From contig MEHQ01000533.1 of NCBI GenBank assembly GCA_008828725.1, positions 520,226-584,225 of the forward strand: a stretch of DNA of 64,000 nucleotides, read 5' to 3'. A model generated the notes under the pieces. It did no database searches and had not been told where the DNA came from. It saw nothing but the letters and a program-made list of their open reading frames with translations. Positions 63,786-64,000 of this stretch are shown here, one piece after another (the stretch's first letter is position 1; each line of letters starts with the position of its first letter). Source of the stretch: Saccharina japonica (lineage: Eukaryota > Sar > Phaeophyceae > Laminariales > Laminariaceae). The translations under genes were made by a program, and so were the position numbers.

Positions 63786-64000
63786 GCAATGATAAGGTAA
63801 CCCTATACTTTGTCGTCACCGCACCATATTCCTGGATGACAACAATGCCGACCAAGGATTTCCCACCAATCAAACATTCCAACCTAAAAATTGACCAATC
63901 GAAAACTGCGGGCACGAAATGGTGCACCCGCCTGACGGTACTACTGTTGATGAGGTAAAGAAGAGGACAGGCTCGTGATGGCCATTCATACCAGCAGTGA
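63786..64000. other. Window end, nothing recognised
   Basis: No frame, repeat or RNA signal that I can support. Confidence 0.4.

Overview
This window reads as nuclear DNA of a eukaryote with a repeat-rich genome. It has GT-AG introns, signal-peptide exons ending in splice donors, hAT-type DNA transposons with 8-bp target duplications, tRNA-derived SINEs, fold-back MITEs, and almost no long reading frames. There are no operons, ribosome binding sites or rRNA genes. Base composition is balanced, and short words such as GTACCAGGTAC, TACTGCTGTA and TACGAGTATGATAC are scattered everywhere. My inference, weakly held, is a stramenopile-type alga; the sequence does not settle the lineage.

Layout. 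The window behaves as two diverged copies of a super-segment about 40 kb long. In segment I the order is: block 1-6,110; a ~500-bp dispersed element (13,280); two tandem ~2.3-kb units (14,650-19,250); an OGFr-gene region (19,557-40,740). In segment II the same order recurs: block 41,100-49,740; the ~500-bp element (50,290); two ~2.2-kb units (53,400-57,850); an OGFr-gene remnant region (59,540-62,130). Mobile elements differ between the copies, so several insertions can be seen as filled and empty sites side by side.

The one clear large gene is at 36,675-39,986 on the minus strand. It is 1,103 codons: a hydrophobic N-terminus, about 690 residues of Ala/Glu-rich coiled coil with four 42-43-residue tandem repeats, and a C-terminal opioid-growth-factor-receptor (OGFr, PF04664-like) domain. 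A broken copy lies at 19,557-23,638, scrambled by nested inversions, and a 5' remnant lies at 59,540-60,045. The intact and broken copies sit at the outer ends of a giant imperfect palindrome: left arm about 22,140-28,400, right arm about 31,030-38,110, and a 2.6-kb spacer. The arms share candidate exons and one intron conserved in position and length (355 and 359 nt).

Other probable coding pieces are two paralogous signal-peptide first exons (3,535-3,636 and 46,023-46,151, minus strand) with the same splice-donor context. Most of the rest is duplicated non-coding DNA and transposable elements: a 1,509-bp hAT element with GACCCG arrays, a 395-bp fold-back hAT MITE, six copies of a tRNA-derived SINE, a ~500-bp dispersed element in three copies, several small TIR elements, and minisatellites.
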